From Murdochiella massiliensis (GTDB taxonomy: Bacteria; Bacillota; Clostridia; Tissierellales; Peptoniphilaceae): DNA of 64,000 nt. The notes below the pieces were generated by a model that was not told where the DNA came from, searched no databases, and saw only the letters and a list, made by a program, of their open reading frames with translations. The stretch covers positions 283,501-347,500 of the forward strand of contig NZ_FIZW01000001.1 of NCBI RefSeq assembly GCF_900059565.1, in the 5' to 3' direction. Positions 26,808 through 35,443 of this stretch are shown here, in pieces; within the stretch, counting starts at the first letter, position 1, and each line of letters starts with the position of its first letter. The translations under genes and the position numbers were made by a program.

Positions 26808-27116
26808 ATGTACGCAGTATTGGAAACCGGTGGAAAACAGTTCCAGGTGCAGGTCGGCGATCAGATCAAAGTCGAAAAAATCGCCAGTGAAGTCGGCGAG
26901 TCGATCGCGTTGGACAAGGTGCTCATGCTTGGCGGAGATGACCTCAAGGTGGGCAAACCCTATATCGAAGGCGCCAGTGTAAAAGCCACCGTTCTTGCCC
27001 AGGGCAAAGAGAAAAAGATCGTGATCGGAAAATTCCGTCCGAAGTCGGGATACCGTCGCACGCGCGGCCATCGTCAACCGTATACGCTGTTGAAAATCGA
27101 GGCGATCAACGCCTAA
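26808..27116 (+). CDS. rplU: 50S ribosomal protein L21
   Basis: A 102-residue ribosomal protein; [14 protein letters not shown] at the start and [17 protein letters not shown] at the end are diagnostic. AAGGAG precedes the ATG. The stop codon shares one base with the start of prp (TAATG). Confidence 0.98.
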   Translation: MYAVLETGGKQFQVQVGDQIKVEKIASEVGESIALDKVLMLGGDDLKVGKPYIEGASVKATVLAQGKEKKIVIGKFRPKSGYRRTRGHRQPYTLLKIEAINA

Positions 27117-27460
27117 TGATTCACGTCGAGTTCTACACGAGCAAGGCGAATCCGTCGATGCTTAGCGGCTTTACGATGAAAGGGCACGCGGATTATGGCG
27201 AAGCACAACAGGATCTGTTATGTGCCAATGTTTCCGGTATCGTGACTGCACTGATTAACACACTCACCGAAGCAACCGACTTCGGGAAAAACGTCCGCGT
27301 GCATTATGCAGAAGGGGATGTTGCCGTAGACGTCGAGGAGCCGCTCAACGAAGAACAACAAAAAATCCGTCAAGTCCTGTTGAACGGTTTTCGTCTCAAC
27401 ATGCAAGAATTACAGAAAGAATATCCGGGTCATATCAACGTAAACGATCGGAGGTTATGA
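27116..27460 (+). CDS. prp: Ribosomal-processing cysteine protease Prp
   Basis: A 114-residue cysteine protease encoded between L21 and L27 in Firmicutes. The catalytic pair is visible in [21 protein letters not shown]: His in GHA and Cys in LLCANVS. In Staphylococcus and relatives it removes the N-terminal extension of L27; the L27 of this window has exactly such an extension, so the pair is expected to be functional. Both neighbouring genes overlap it by one to a few bases. Confidence 0.93.
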   Translation: MIHVEFYTSKANPSMLSGFTMKGHADYGEAQQDLLCANVSGIVTALINTLTEATDFGKNVRVHYAEGDVAVDVEEPLNEEQQKIRQVLLNGFRLNMQELQKEYPGHINVNDRRL

Positions 27461-27750
27461 TGATTGCTTTTAATTTACAACTTTTCTCAAGTAAAAAAGG
27501 GGTGTCCAGCTCGAAAAACGGGCGTGACTCCAATGCGCAGCGCCTGGGCGTAAAACGCCATGACGGCGTGGTCGTCAAGGCCGGCAATATTATTGTACGT
27601 CAGCGGGGAACAAAATTTCATCCCGGTCTGAACGTCATGCGTGGCGGTGATGATACGCTCTTTGCGGTATCGGATGGCGTTGTTCGTTTTGAGCGCAAGG
27701 GCAAAGATAAAAAACAGGTGAGCGTTTATCCCGTAGAAGCTCTGGCGTAA
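27460..27750 (+). CDS. rpmA: 50S ribosomal protein L27 with cleavable N-terminus
   Basis: A 96-residue ribosomal protein. The N-terminus [14 protein letters not shown] contains the Prp site (cleavage after Phe of LQLF), and the mature sequence begins Ser-Ser-Lys-Lys-Gly. [20 protein letters not shown] is the conserved core. Two adjacent ATGs exist (27457 and 27460); GGAGG at 27450-27454 favours the second by spacing. Confidence 0.97.
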   Translation: MIAFNLQLFSSKKGVSSSKNGRDSNAQRLGVKRHDGVVVKAGNIIVRQRGTKFHPGLNVMRGGDDTLFAVSDGVVRFERKGKDKKQVSVYPVEALA

Positions 27751-27783
27751 GCCTGCCGGAGGCGGAACGAAACGATTCCTACT

Positions 27784-27820
27784 GCACCCCGTTCGGCCAC
27801 AGGCCGTGCGGGGTGCTTTT
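27784..27820 (+). terminator. Hairpin between rpmA and obg (terminator or attenuator)
   Basis: GCACCCCG (27784-27791) pairs with CGGGGTGC (27809-27816), with an inner CGGCC/GGCCG stem, followed by TTTTC. It lies just before the obg Shine-Dalgarno, so partial read-through is likely. Confidence 0.6.
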
Positions 27821-27833
27821 CATTGGAGGAAGT

Positions 27834-29180
27834 ATGTTTATCGATCAGGTGACTATTGAAGTACGTGCCGGGCATGGAGGCGACGGAGCCATTTCCTGGC
27901 GCAGAGAAAAATTTGTTCCCGACGGCGGACCCGACGGCGGCGACGGAGGTCGCGGCGGCTCCATCCTTCTGGAAGCCGATAAGGACGTGAATACGCTGTT
28001 GGATTTTAAGTATCATCCCATCTATAAAGCACCGTCAGGCGAACCGGGACGTGGTCAGCAACAATTCGGCAAGTCCGGGGAAGATGTGATCTTAAAGGTG
28101 CCGGTAGGGACGGTAGTACGTGAAGCAGAAAGTGGACTTCCCATTGCGGATCTGCGGGAAGACGGACAGCGCTTTGTCGTCGTAAAGGGCGGTTTCGGCG
28201 GAAAGGGGAACGTGCATTTTAAAAGTTCCATTCGACAGGCTCCGCGTTTTGCTAAGCCGGGCGGCATGGGCCAACAGCTGAAGATCATCCTTGAAGTCAA
28301 GCTCATCGCGGATGTTGGATTGGTAGGGCTTCCTAATGTAGGAAAAAGCACCATTCTCTCAATTCTGACGCGGGCGAAACCGAAGATTGCCAATTATCAT
28401 TTTACAACCATAGAACCCAATCTCGGTGCAGTTGATATGGGAGAGGGGCGTTCCTTTATCATCGCGGATATTCCCGGCTTGATTGAAGGGGCGCATGCCG
28501 GCGCGGGCTTGGGCCATGATTTTCTTCGTCATATTGAGCGGACCCGTGTTATCGCTCATGTGTTGGATATGTCAGGCAGTGAAGGGCGTGATCCCATCCA
28601 GGATTTTGATCTCATTCAGCAGGAACTTGCTGCATACCATGAGGCACTGCCCAAAAAACTGCGGGTAATCGTAGCAAACAAGATGGATCTGCCCGGTGCC
28701 GAAAAGAATTTGACTCGTTTTCGAGAAGCCGTCGCTGACCGCGGCTTTGTGGTGCGTGCTGCCGGGGAAAAGCCGGAGCAATCCGCTGATCCGTGGCAGG
28801 AAAAAACCACGAATGCTATTGTTCTGGTTCCCCTTTCTGCTGCGACAACGAAGGGAATGGATGTGCTTCGACGCGTCCTATGGCAGGAAATAAGCGAGAT
28901 TCCGAAGACACTTCTTACGTGTGAGGAAGAAATCGTGCCTGTTGAGCAATTTTTTCAACGCGATACCGCGATTACCGTTCGCCGCGAAGGGCATACCATT
29001 TTTGTTCAAGGACAGCCGATTGCCAATTTGGCCAAGAAGCTCATCATTACCGACGGTTCTTCCATTCAGTTTTTTGAGCGGTCCCTGGAGCAGATGGGTG
29101 TAATGGATCGCGTTCGTGCTCTGGATCCGGATGAAGAGGATGTCATCAACATCGAAGGCTTTGAATTTGACTGGTTATAA
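27834..29180 (+). CDS. obg: GTPase Obg (ribosome assembly and stress GTPase)
   Basis: A 448-residue GTPase. The Gly-rich Obg fold fills residues 1-158 (GGDGAISWRREKFVP, GGDGGRGGS), then the G domain with G1 GLPNVGKST (about 167), G3 DIPGLIEGA and G4 NKMD, and a C-terminal OCT domain from about 360. An insertion of about 20 residues (around GEKPEQSADPWQEK) sits after the G4 region. GGAGGA precedes the ATG at 27834. The rplU-prp-rpmA-obg order is conserved in Firmicutes. Confidence 0.96.
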   Translation: MFIDQVTIEVRAGHGGDGAISWRREKFVPDGGPDGGDGGRGGSILLEADKDVNTLLDFKYHPIYKAPSGEPGRGQQQFGKSGEDVILKVPVGTVVREAESGLPIADLREDGQRFVVVKGGFGGKGNVHFKSSIRQAPRFAKPGGMGQQLKIILEVKLIADVGLVGLPNVGKSTILSILTRAKPKIANYHFTTIEPNLGAVDMGEGRSFIIADIPGLIEGAHAGAGLGHDFLRHIERTRVIAHVLDMSGSEGRDPIQDFDLIQQELAAYHEALPKKLRVIVANKMDLPGAEKNLTRFREAVADRGFVVRAAGEKPEQSADPWQEKTTNAIVLVPLSAATTKGMDVLRRVLWQEISEIPKTLLTCEEEIVPVEQFFQRDTAITVRREGHTIFVQGQPIANLAKKLIITDGSSIQFFERSLEQMGVMDRVRALDPDEEDVINIEGFEFDWL

Positions 29181-29199
29181 TGCCGAAGAGGGGGAGACA

Positions 29200-30177
29200 A
29201 TGACAACAAAGGAAAAGCTGCTGGCTTATTTTGAAGCACATCGCGGCATATTTTATTCGGGACAGCAGTTAGCGGAGAATTTGGGCGTTTCTCGCACAGC
29301 GATCTGGAAAGGTGTGCAATCGCTGCGGGAAGAAGGCTATGCCATTACCGCTGTTACGAACCGCGGTTATTGTTTTTCCGAAGATACGGATATCCTTTCC
29401 GCACAGGGGATTCGTAAATATTTATCAAACCCTTCTTTGGTCGATTTGACCGTACTGCCGGTGGTGACGTCGACAAACCTACTATTGAAAGAAAAGGCGG
29501 ATGCCGGCGCTCCACAAGGCGCTTGTGTCATTGCCGGAGAGCAGACCAAGGGGAGAGGACGACGTCAGCGTTCTTTCTATTCTCCTGCGAATACCGGGGT
29601 TTATCTCAGTCTTCTGCTTCGTCCCGAGAATCGCCTGTTGTCGGAAACCGTACACATTACGACGATGGCGGCGGTCGCTATGTGCGAAGCGATCGAAAGC
29701 ATCAGCGGACAGAATGCATCGATAAAATGGGTGAACGACATCTTTTTGGGGGATAAAAAAGTATGCGGGATTTTAACCGAAGCGTCGTTGAATATGGAGA
29801 ACGGCCGCGTTGCCTATGCCGTGTTGGGCGCAGGCGTCAATGTTTATCTCCCCGAAGGCGGATTCCCCGAAGAAGTTAAAGATGTGGCTACCGCCATTTT
29901 TTCTTCTCCACAAAAAGATGCAAAAAACCGCCTGGCTTCTGCCTTTTTGCAACGTTTTTTTGCATACTATGAGCAGGAGGACAGCCATCGCTATGTTGAG
30001 GAGTATCGCCGTCGATGCTTTGTCCTCGGCAAAGCCGTTCAAGTTTGGCGGGGGGATAAAAAAACGGATGCCTACGCTATCGATATTGATGAAGCCTGTC
30101 ACCTTCTTGTGCGTTATGACGACGGAAGTGAAGAAGCCCTGTCCTCCGGGGAAGTGAGTGTGCGGATGAACGATTAG
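29200..30177 (+). CDS. birA: Bifunctional biotin-protein ligase / biotin operon repressor BirA
   Basis: A 325-residue protein. N-terminal winged helix (residues 1-65: SGQQLAENLGVSRTAIWKGVQSL), then the biotin-ligase domain with GRGRRQRSFYSP, which holds biotinyl-5'-AMP, and KWVNDIFLGDKKVCGIL with the catalytic Lys, then an SH3-like C-terminal domain. It attaches biotin to carrier proteins and may repress biotin genes. GGGGGAG precedes the ATG at 29200; it follows obg by 19 bases. Confidence 0.93.
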   Translation: MTTKEKLLAYFEAHRGIFYSGQQLAENLGVSRTAIWKGVQSLREEGYAITAVTNRGYCFSEDTDILSAQGIRKYLSNPSLVDLTVLPVVTSTNLLLKEKADAGAPQGACVIAGEQTKGRGRRQRSFYSPANTGVYLSLLLRPENRLLSETVHITTMAAVAMCEAIESISGQNASIKWVNDIFLGDKKVCGILTEASLNMENGRVAYAVLGAGVNVYLPEGGFPEEVKDVATAIFSSPQKDAKNRLASAFLQRFFAYYEQEDSHRYVEEYRRRCFVLGKAVQVWRGDKKTDAYAIDIDEACHLLVRYDDGSEEALSSGEVSVRMND

Positions 30178-30198
30178 TGAAGAAAACAAAGAAACGAA

Positions 30199-30233
30199 AA
30201 AGCCCTTCGTTGCGCATGGCAACGAAGGGCTTT
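30199..30233. terminator. Bidirectional terminator between birA and guaB
   Basis: A 15-bp perfect stem (AAAGCCCTTCGTTGC with GCAACGAAGGGCTTT) around a short loop. A run of A on the left and T on the right lets it serve both converging genes. Confidence 0.9.
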
Positions 30234-30270
30234 GCTTATCTCGTCTTGTATTTTGACCTTTCCGATGTCT

Positions 30271-31776
30271 TTAGTTGATTTGTGACCGATTTGTTTTCAG
30301 CATCACGTCATGCGCACCGCCTTCAATAATGGAGGTGGAAGAAACGAGAGTCAGTTTTGCTTTTTCGTGCAACTCGGCAATGGATAAGGCTCCGCAATTG
30401 CACATTGTTGCTTTTACTTTGTGCAGAGAAATTCCCACATTGTCTTTAAGGGAACCGGCATAGGGAACATAGGAATCGACACCTTCTTCAAACTGGAGAT
30501 GCGCTTCACCGCCCAGATCATAGCGTTGCCAGTTGCGCGCGCGTGCACTGCCTTCGCCCCAGTATTCCTTCATGGATGTACCATTAACATTCACTTTTGC
30601 GGTAGGAGATTCATCAAAACGTGCAAAATAACGGCCGAGCATGACGAAGTCCGCGCCCATAGCCAGCGCAAGTGTAATGTGATAGTCGTAGACGATACCA
30701 CCGTCGGAACAGATGGGGACATAGATGCCGGTTTCTTTGTAGTACTCGTCGCGTGCCTGTGCGACATCCATAACGGCAGTGGCCTGTCCTCGGCCAATAC
30801 CCTTGGTTTCACGAGTAATGCAGATGGAACCGCCGCCAATGCCGATTTTGATGAAATCCGCTCCGCAATCTGCCAGGAAGCGGAATCCCTCGCCGTCCAC
30901 CACATTGCCGGCGCCCACTTTTACCGTATCGCCATAGCGTTCGCGAATCCAATCGATGGTTTTCTTTTGCCATTCACTGAATCCTTCGCTGGAATCAATG
31001 CAGAGGACATCGGCTCCCGCTTCGACCAACAGCGGAACGCGTGTCTCGTAGTCTCGGGTATTGATTCCGGCGCCGACCTTTAAGCGCTTTTTCGCATCCA
31101 ATAATTCCTGGGGATTTTCTTTATGGCTGTCGTAGTCCTTACGGAATACAAAATAGAGCAGCCGTTGATTACGGTCAATAATGGGCAAAGCATTCAGCTT
31201 TTTCTCCCAAATGACATCATTGGCTTCTTTCAGAGTCATGCCCTCCTGACCGAAAATCAGATCTTCAAACGGTGTCATGAATTCATGAACCGGAGTGGCA
31301 GGATCCATACGGGAGACGCGGTAATCGCGACTGGTAACAATGCCGACCAATTTTCCATGTTGTGTACCGTCTTCCGTCACCGCCATCGTGGAATGACCGG
31401 TTTTTTGCTTTAATTTTAAGACATCCTTCAGCGTTTTTTCCGGGGAGATATTGGCATCACTGGGCACAAAGCCGGCTTTGTATCCTTTGACATTCGCAAC
31501 CATGGCCGCCTGACTCTCGGGAGATTGCGACCCATATATAAAAGAAAGACCGCCTTCACGGGCTAAAGCGATGGCGAGCGTATCATTAGAAACGGACTGC
31601 ATGACAGCGGAAACCATCGGAATGCTTAACGTATGTTCCGGTTCTTCGCCTCGACGAAAACGGACCAATGGTGTTGTCAGATTGACATTTTCCACACGGC
31701 ATTCACTGGATGAATAGCCGGGAATCAACAGATATTCGCTAAATGTACGAGATGGTTCTTTTAGATAGATCGCCAT
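30271..31776 (-). CDS. guaB: IMP dehydrogenase
   Basis: A 501-residue enzyme oxidising IMP to XMP with NAD+, the committed step of GMP synthesis. The TIM barrel is interrupted at about residues 110-215 by two CBS domains ([27 protein letters not shown]). The catalytic loop is [10 protein letters not shown] with Cys near 319, and the flap [11 protein letters not shown] and the IMP-phosphate loop [19 protein letters not shown] follow the family, although Gly replaces the Pro of the common GPGSICTTR. The start at 31776 has AGGAGG upstream on the minus strand; the longer frame is less likely. Confidence 0.93.
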   Translation of the reverse strand: MAIYLKEPSRTFSEYLLIPGYSSSECRVENVNLTTPLVRFRRGEEPEHTLSIPMVSAVMQSVSNDTLAIALAREGGLSFIYGSQSPESQAAMVANVKGYKAGFVPSDANISPEKTLKDVLKLKQKTGHSTMAVTEDGTQHGKLVGIVTSRDYRVSRMDPATPVHEFMTPFEDLIFGQEGMTLKEANDVIWEKKLNALPIIDRNQRLLYFVFRKDYDSHKENPQELLDAKKRLKVGAGINTRDYETRVPLLVEAGADVLCIDSSEGFSEWQKKTIDWIRERYGDTVKVGAGNVVDGEGFRFLADCGADFIKIGIGGGSICITRETKGIGRGQATAVMDVAQARDEYYKETGIYVPICSDGGIVYDYHITLALAMGADFVMLGRYFARFDESPTAKVNVNGTSMKEYWGEGSARARNWQRYDLGGEAHLQFEEGVDSYVPYAGSLKDNVGISLHKVKATMCNCGALSIAELHEKAKLTLVSSTSIIEGGAHDVMLKTNRSQIN

Positions 31777-31950
31777 ATCTCCTCCTTTTTGATGTCTCAA
31801 ATCCATCTTACGCGATGTTGGTTCGATTATATCCTTTTTCCCTCTTCCTGCCCAGACCTCCAGTCGTGGTTCCGCCTTACGCTATTCACGTACACCGGCA
31901 AGACGTGGTACGATAGTTAATAGAGATTAAACAGTGCAGGGAGGGACGCG

Positions 31951-32967
31951 ATGAAAATTGCTGTTTTGGGCGCCGGCACGTGGGGAAGCGCGCTCGCACG
32001 TCTATTAGCCAAGAACGGGCATGCCGTTACCTTGTGGTCGAAATTCCCCGAAGAGTTGGAGAAGATCGAAAAAACGCATCGCCATCCGCATCTGGGAGAT
32101 GCGGAAATGCCGACCAGCCTTTGTTTTACTGCTGATTTGGAGAAAGCGGTTTGTAAAAAGGGGTTGGTCGTTTTCGCCGTGCCTTCACCCTATGTGCGGA
32201 TAACAACCGAAGAGGCGGCACCATTTCTTTCAGCACATCAGATTTTGGTAGATGTCGCCAAAGGCATCGAAAAAGATACCGGCTTGACGTTGACCGGCGT
32301 GATACAGGATGTTCTGACACAAAAGAGACCGCAGGAGCGTTTTGCCCTTGTCGCTTTATCCGGACCGACCCACGCCGAAGAAGTAGCAAAAGATCTACCC
32401 TCGGCGATTGTATCCGCCAGCCTTGATGAATGGGCGGCCAAGAGCGTTCAAGACGCCTTCATGAACGAACAGTTTCGGGTGTATACGAATCGGGATATTC
32501 ACGGCGTGGAGCTTTGCGGTGCACTGAAAAATATTATTGCTCTTGCCGCCGGCATTTCTGATGGTCTCGGGTTCGGCGATAACGCGAAAGCGGCCATCAT
32601 TACGCGTGGAATGGCCGAGATGACGCGCCTTGGACTTGCTTTGGGTTGCGCGCCGGAAACCTTCGCGGGTCTTGCCGGCTATGGCGATTTGATTGTGACG
32701 GCCACGTCCGTGCATAGCCGCAACCATCAGTGCGGAGAACTTATCGGCAAAGGCTTTTCACCGGAAGAGGCGGTTCGTGAAGTGGGGCAGGTGGTGGAAG
32801 GTATGAACGCTTTGCCCGCTGCACGTGCATTGGCGAGTCGCTATGGGGTGGAGATGCCGCTTGCCGATGCCGTTTACGACGTTCTTTGCGGCGCGGATGT
32901 GCGCTCCACGGTTTTTTCGCTTATGACGCGCGAGAAAAAAACAGAATTTCATCCGATTAGTGTATAA
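31951..32967 (+). CDS. gpsA: NAD(P)-dependent glycerol-3-phosphate dehydrogenase
   Basis: A 338-residue cytoplasmic enzyme converting dihydroxyacetone phosphate to sn-glycerol 3-phosphate for phospholipid synthesis. N-terminal Rossmann motif GAGTWGSALA (7-16), ALSGPTHAEEVAKDLPSA, and the catalytic-Lys region ELCGALKNIIALAAGI. GGGAGG precedes the ATG. It is divergent from guaB. A weak promoter (TTCACG 31885, 18 bases, TACGAT 31909-31914) may serve it. Confidence 0.95.
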   Translation: MKIAVLGAGTWGSALARLLAKNGHAVTLWSKFPEELEKIEKTHRHPHLGDAEMPTSLCFTADLEKAVCKKGLVVFAVPSPYVRITTEEAAPFLSAHQILVDVAKGIEKDTGLTLTGVIQDVLTQKRPQERFALVALSGPTHAEEVAKDLPSAIVSASLDEWAAKSVQDAFMNEQFRVYTNRDIHGVELCGALKNIIALAAGISDGLGFGDNAKAAIITRGMAEMTRLGLALGCAPETFAGLAGYGDLIVTATSVHSRNHQCGELIGKGFSPEEAVREVGQVVEGMNALPAARALASRYGVEMPLADAVYDVLCGADVRSTVFSLMTREKKTEFHPISV

Positions 32968-33041
32968 TTTATCTATTGTGAATTTTCGTGAGGGCATAGG
33001 TCTGCCTCACGATCAACAGATAGAGCTACGGGAGCAAAAAC

Positions 33042-34442
33042 ATGAATAAATTCAAAAAAGTGGTCGTTTTTCTCGGCGTGATGATCTATGTGTGCTTTGG
33101 CGCCATCTTTTTCATTCATCATTTTTTACCGTTAAAGGAACGGCTGCTGTTGGTGGGCATCTTTTTCGTGCTCAATCTCTTGCTGATGATCGGCTTTGTT
33201 TACACGAAACGCGGCTCGGCGGCGGTCGCCGGTGTTTTGCTCTTTTTGATTATGTCCGCAGAAGCAGTCAGCGGTTATTATGTTTGGTCTTCCATTCAAA
33301 CGCTTGATTTTGTGTCGCAAAAATCGATGTTTCCCGGCGAAGAGAGCGCCGAAAAACCGGATATTCCGTTGACGCAGGAAGAACTGGTCCAACCTTTCCA
33401 TGTTTATCTCAGCGGAAAAGATACCAGAGGTCCGTTGGAAACGACCTCACGAAGCGATGTCAACATGATTCTGACCGTCAACCCGGCAACGCATACCGTT
33501 CATATTACGACCGTCCCGCGCGATGCCTATATGCGTATTGCCGGAAGAGGCGAAAACCAATATGACAAGTTAACGCATTCGGGAAACTTCGGTGTTCAGA
33601 CATCCGAAGAAACGCTCGAAAACTTTTTCGGTATCAAAATCAAATATCATGTCATGGTTAACTTTGATTCCATAGTGGACATTGTGGATGTGTTGGATGG
33701 CGTAGATGTTGAGAACTCGGAAGCCTTTGAAGCGCAAGGCTACTATTTCAACACCGGGAGGATTCATCTGGATGGCAAGCAGACGCTTGTTTTTGCCCGT
33801 GAGCGTTATGGTCTGGGTGATGGAGAAATGGCGCGCGGAAGAAATCACGTGCGCATCATGAAGGCACTTATTGAGCGGGTGGCTTCTCCGGCCATTTTGA
33901 TGAATTATCCTTCTCTCTTGCAGGTGATTGGAAAAGAAGTTTCGACCAATATGCCTCGTCAAACGATGGTGGATTATATCAACTATCAAATTGAAAACAA
34001 TCGGAAGTGGACCGTTTCTTCTTCTCAGCTTCAAGGTTTCGGTACGATGGGATTGCCCTCGTATCAGATGCCCGATTCGTCGCTGTTTATGTTCCTGCCC
34101 AGCCAGGAGAGTAAGCGGGACATTCTTAAGGATATGCAATATGTTCTGGACGGCAAGTCTGTTCCGCCGGCCTCACCAAAGACCTATTCTTTGCATGAGG
34201 AAGATTATGCTGATATTCCGGTCTACAATATCATGGACTATATTAACGGCCATGCATCGACCGACGAATATGAGACGGGTGATCCGGAAGAAACCAATGA
34301 TTTTTCTTCCTCCATCACCGAAAATACAGAATGGGAAAATGAAACTTCGCAGAGGGAAACGGAAACACCCGAATCAAATGGCGAACAAGTTGAGACGTCG
34401 TCCGTAAATGAGGAAGGCGAACCGACAGAAGAGACAGAGTAA
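33042..34442 (+). CDS. LytR-CpsA-Psr (LCP) family glycopolymer transferase
   Basis: A 466-residue membrane enzyme of the family that ligates teichoic acids or capsular glycans to peptidoglycan. Three hydrophobic helices lie at about 7-27, 37-54 and 59-80, unlike the single anchor of most LCP proteins. The LCP domain follows (about 115-300): RSDVNMILTVNP, ITTVPRDAYM (conserved Arg-Asp), YDKLTHSGNFG and the later VFARERYGLGDGEMARGRNH with the Arg/Asp set for polyprenyl-pyrophosphate. The last 80 residues are rich in Glu, Thr and Ser. It precedes ssrA. Confidence 0.9.
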   Translation: MNKFKKVVVFLGVMIYVCFGAIFFIHHFLPLKERLLLVGIFFVLNLLLMIGFVYTKRGSAAVAGVLLFLIMSAEAVSGYYVWSSIQTLDFVSQKSMFPGEESAEKPDIPLTQEELVQPFHVYLSGKDTRGPLETTSRSDVNMILTVNPATHTVHITTVPRDAYMRIAGRGENQYDKLTHSGNFGVQTSEETLENFFGIKIKYHVMVNFDSIVDIVDVLDGVDVENSEAFEAQGYYFNTGRIHLDGKQTLVFARERYGLGDGEMARGRNHVRIMKALIERVASPAILMNYPSLLQVIGKEVSTNMPRQTMVDYINYQIENNRKWTVSSSQLQGFGTMGLPSYQMPDSSLFMFLPSQESKRDILKDMQYVLDGKSVPPASPKTYSLHEEDYADIPVYNIMDYINGHASTDEYETGDPEETNDFSSSITENTEWENETSQRETETPESNGEQVETSSVNEEGEPTEETE

Positions 34443-34460
34443 GTCCGGCCGTTTCCTAAG

Positions 34461-34486
34461 TGAGAAAGTGATCCCTTCTCTCTTTT
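34461..34486 (+). terminator. Weak terminator after the LCP gene
   Basis: GAGAAAG/CTTCTC short stem followed by TCTTTT. Confidence 0.4.
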
Positions 34487-34515
34487 AAAACGTCTAAAAT
34501 GTCGTTTGCTTTGTA

Positions 34516-34524
34516 TGCTATAAT
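34516..34524 (+). promoter_or_regulatory. Extended -10 promoter of ssrA
   Basis: TGC followed by a perfect TATAAT (34519-34524), ten bases before the mature tmRNA 5' end; no clear -35 box. Confidence 0.65.
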
Positions 34525-34533
34525 AAAAAACAC

Positions 34534-34877
34534 GGGGATGCCCGGTTTCGACAGGGGAACGGAAAAAGGAGAAGCGAGCCGTCAGGCAGATGACGTTAAT
34601 CAGGCAAAACCAATAACTGCTAACGACAACGAATTAGCTTACGCGGCCTAACCATGGCTGCCGGTCCTCCGACTGGACCCGTAACAGACGGACTGACCTC
34701 AACGATCTCGGGAAACTTCCTGCGCTAAGCTTTGCCCGCAGGTTGGACTCATGAAGCTACCGAATGCCATCGTTTGTTTATTTCGCCGGTCATTCGGGAA
34801 ACAACCGAAATAAACTGCGCTCGGAGAAACTCGTTCGGATGTTCTCTTGGACGAGGGTTCGATTCCCTCCATCTCCA
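34534..34877 (+). ncRNA. ssrA: Transfer-messenger RNA (tmRNA)
   Basis: A 344-nt tmRNA that rescues stalled ribosomes with SmpB. The 5' end GGGGATG pairs with CATCTCC at the 3' end (one G-U pair), discriminator A, and the T arm GAGGG-TTCGATT-CCCTC is intact. The resume codon GCA at 34604 starts the tag AKPITANDNELAYAA, ending at TAA 34649-34651; the final AYAA resembles the usual ALAA degradation signal. Pseudoknot-forming segments fill the middle. CCA is not encoded. smpB is not in the window. Confidence 0.95.
34604..34651 (+). CDS. tmRNA proteolysis tag reading frame
   Basis: Fifteen sense codons (GCA through GCC) plus TAA inside ssrA, encoding AKPITANDNELAYAA. It has no start codon, as expected for a tag read after Ala-tmRNA enters the ribosome. 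The C-terminal Ala-Tyr-Ala-Ala should be read by ClpXP-type proteases. Confidence 0.88.
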   Translation, partial: AKPITANDNELAYAA

Positions 34878-34970
34878 TAGCAAAGTGGACTGATTCAAAA
34901 GGCAAGACGTCTGCATTTCGAAATGCAAAAGCGTTGAAATGTGGCGACTCAATCTTCGGTATTGTGTCAA

Positions 34971-35003
34971 GACCAGCCTTTGGGTTAGTCCCTTTTCTTT
35001 TTA
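34971..35003 (+). terminator. Probable terminator of ssrA
   Basis: GACCAGCC and GGGTTAGTC form a seven-pair stem with one mismatch, followed by CCTTTTCTTTTTA. A palindrome TGCATTTCGAAATGCA at 34912-34927 lies between it and the tmRNA 3' end. Confidence 0.45.
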
Positions 35004-35021
35004 TAATGTTGGCATTATATC

Positions 35022-35139
35022 TTTACGGCGGAAAATTACGGCAGCAAAGCGCAAAAGTGCGAAAAGCCGCCGTAAACCACGGCGGAAAATTACGGCAGCA
35101 AAGCGCAAAAGTGCGAAAAGCCGCCGTAAACCACGGCGG
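35022..35139. repeat. Two tandem 54-bp units with palindromic ends plus a partial third
   Basis: Two identical 54-base units lie at 35025-35078 and 35079-35132, followed by the first seven bases of a third (ACGGCGG, 35133-35139). In each unit ACGGCGG at the left end and CCGCCGT near the right end are inverted; in the first copy the arms extend to ten bases (TTTACGGCGG at 35022-35031, CCGCCGTAAA at 35067-35076). A right arm can also pair with the next left arm across AAACC, so alternative hairpins are possible. The unit has a smaller internal GCGC/GTGC stem. 54 is divisible by three, so an apparent protein repeat exists on both strands, but no convincing gene covers it. Just upstream, TATAATG-TTGG-CATTATA (35002-35019) is another inverted repeat. 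Confidence 0.9.
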
Positions 35140-35176
35140 ATTCCGACCAACTTGCTTACCAATCCATCCAGCCTGT

Positions 35177-35443
35177 TTACCAATAAATATGGACGCTGTA
35201 GCCTTCTTCTCGTTGCAAATCCCCGAATACATCCAACAGGCGTAGGCCGTAATCACCCAATTGCTCAGGAATGGCGCGCGCCTCGTTAATTTCAATCTCG
35301 ACCCCTTGTAGGTCTTGTAACACATCCCAAAGGGCATCTAAATTATGGCCAACATAATTCGGCCATTGAAAGATCTGTTGCATATAGGAGAATGCCGCTT
35401 CGCGGGACGTAAAGGAGGTACCGTTTAACACATAACGATTCAT
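35177..35443 (-). CDS. Barstar-family ribonuclease inhibitor
   Basis: An 88-residue protein of the barstar family, small cytoplasmic inhibitors that plug the active site of barnase-type RNases. WPNYVGHNLDALWDVLQDL corresponds to the inhibitory helix of barstar (YYGENLDALWDCLTG) and keeps the two Asp residues that contact the RNase. The ATG follows the stop codon of the upstream RNase gene directly, with GGGGGAG in the end of that gene, so the two are one operon and translation is coupled. Its job is presumably to protect the producer before export of the RNase. Confidence 0.92.
   Translation of the reverse strand: MNRYVLNGTSFTSREAAFSYMQQIFQWPNYVGHNLDALWDVLQDLQGVEIEINEARAIPEQLGDYGLRLLDVFGDLQREEGYSVHIYW

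Noticed and set aside
30421..31083. 220-residue plus-strand frame within guaB
   Set aside because: Antisense shadow of a clear IMP dehydrogenase gene.
35025..35139. CRISPR-like array (palindromic repeats with spacers)
   Set aside because: The would-be spacers are identical, there are only two complete units, and no cas genes are near. It is a tandem duplication, not a CRISPR array.
34847..35245. 132-residue plus-strand frame with repeated GGKLRQQSAKVRKAA
   Set aside because: It starts inside ssrA and arises from the 54-base repeats having a length divisible by three; no ribosome site.
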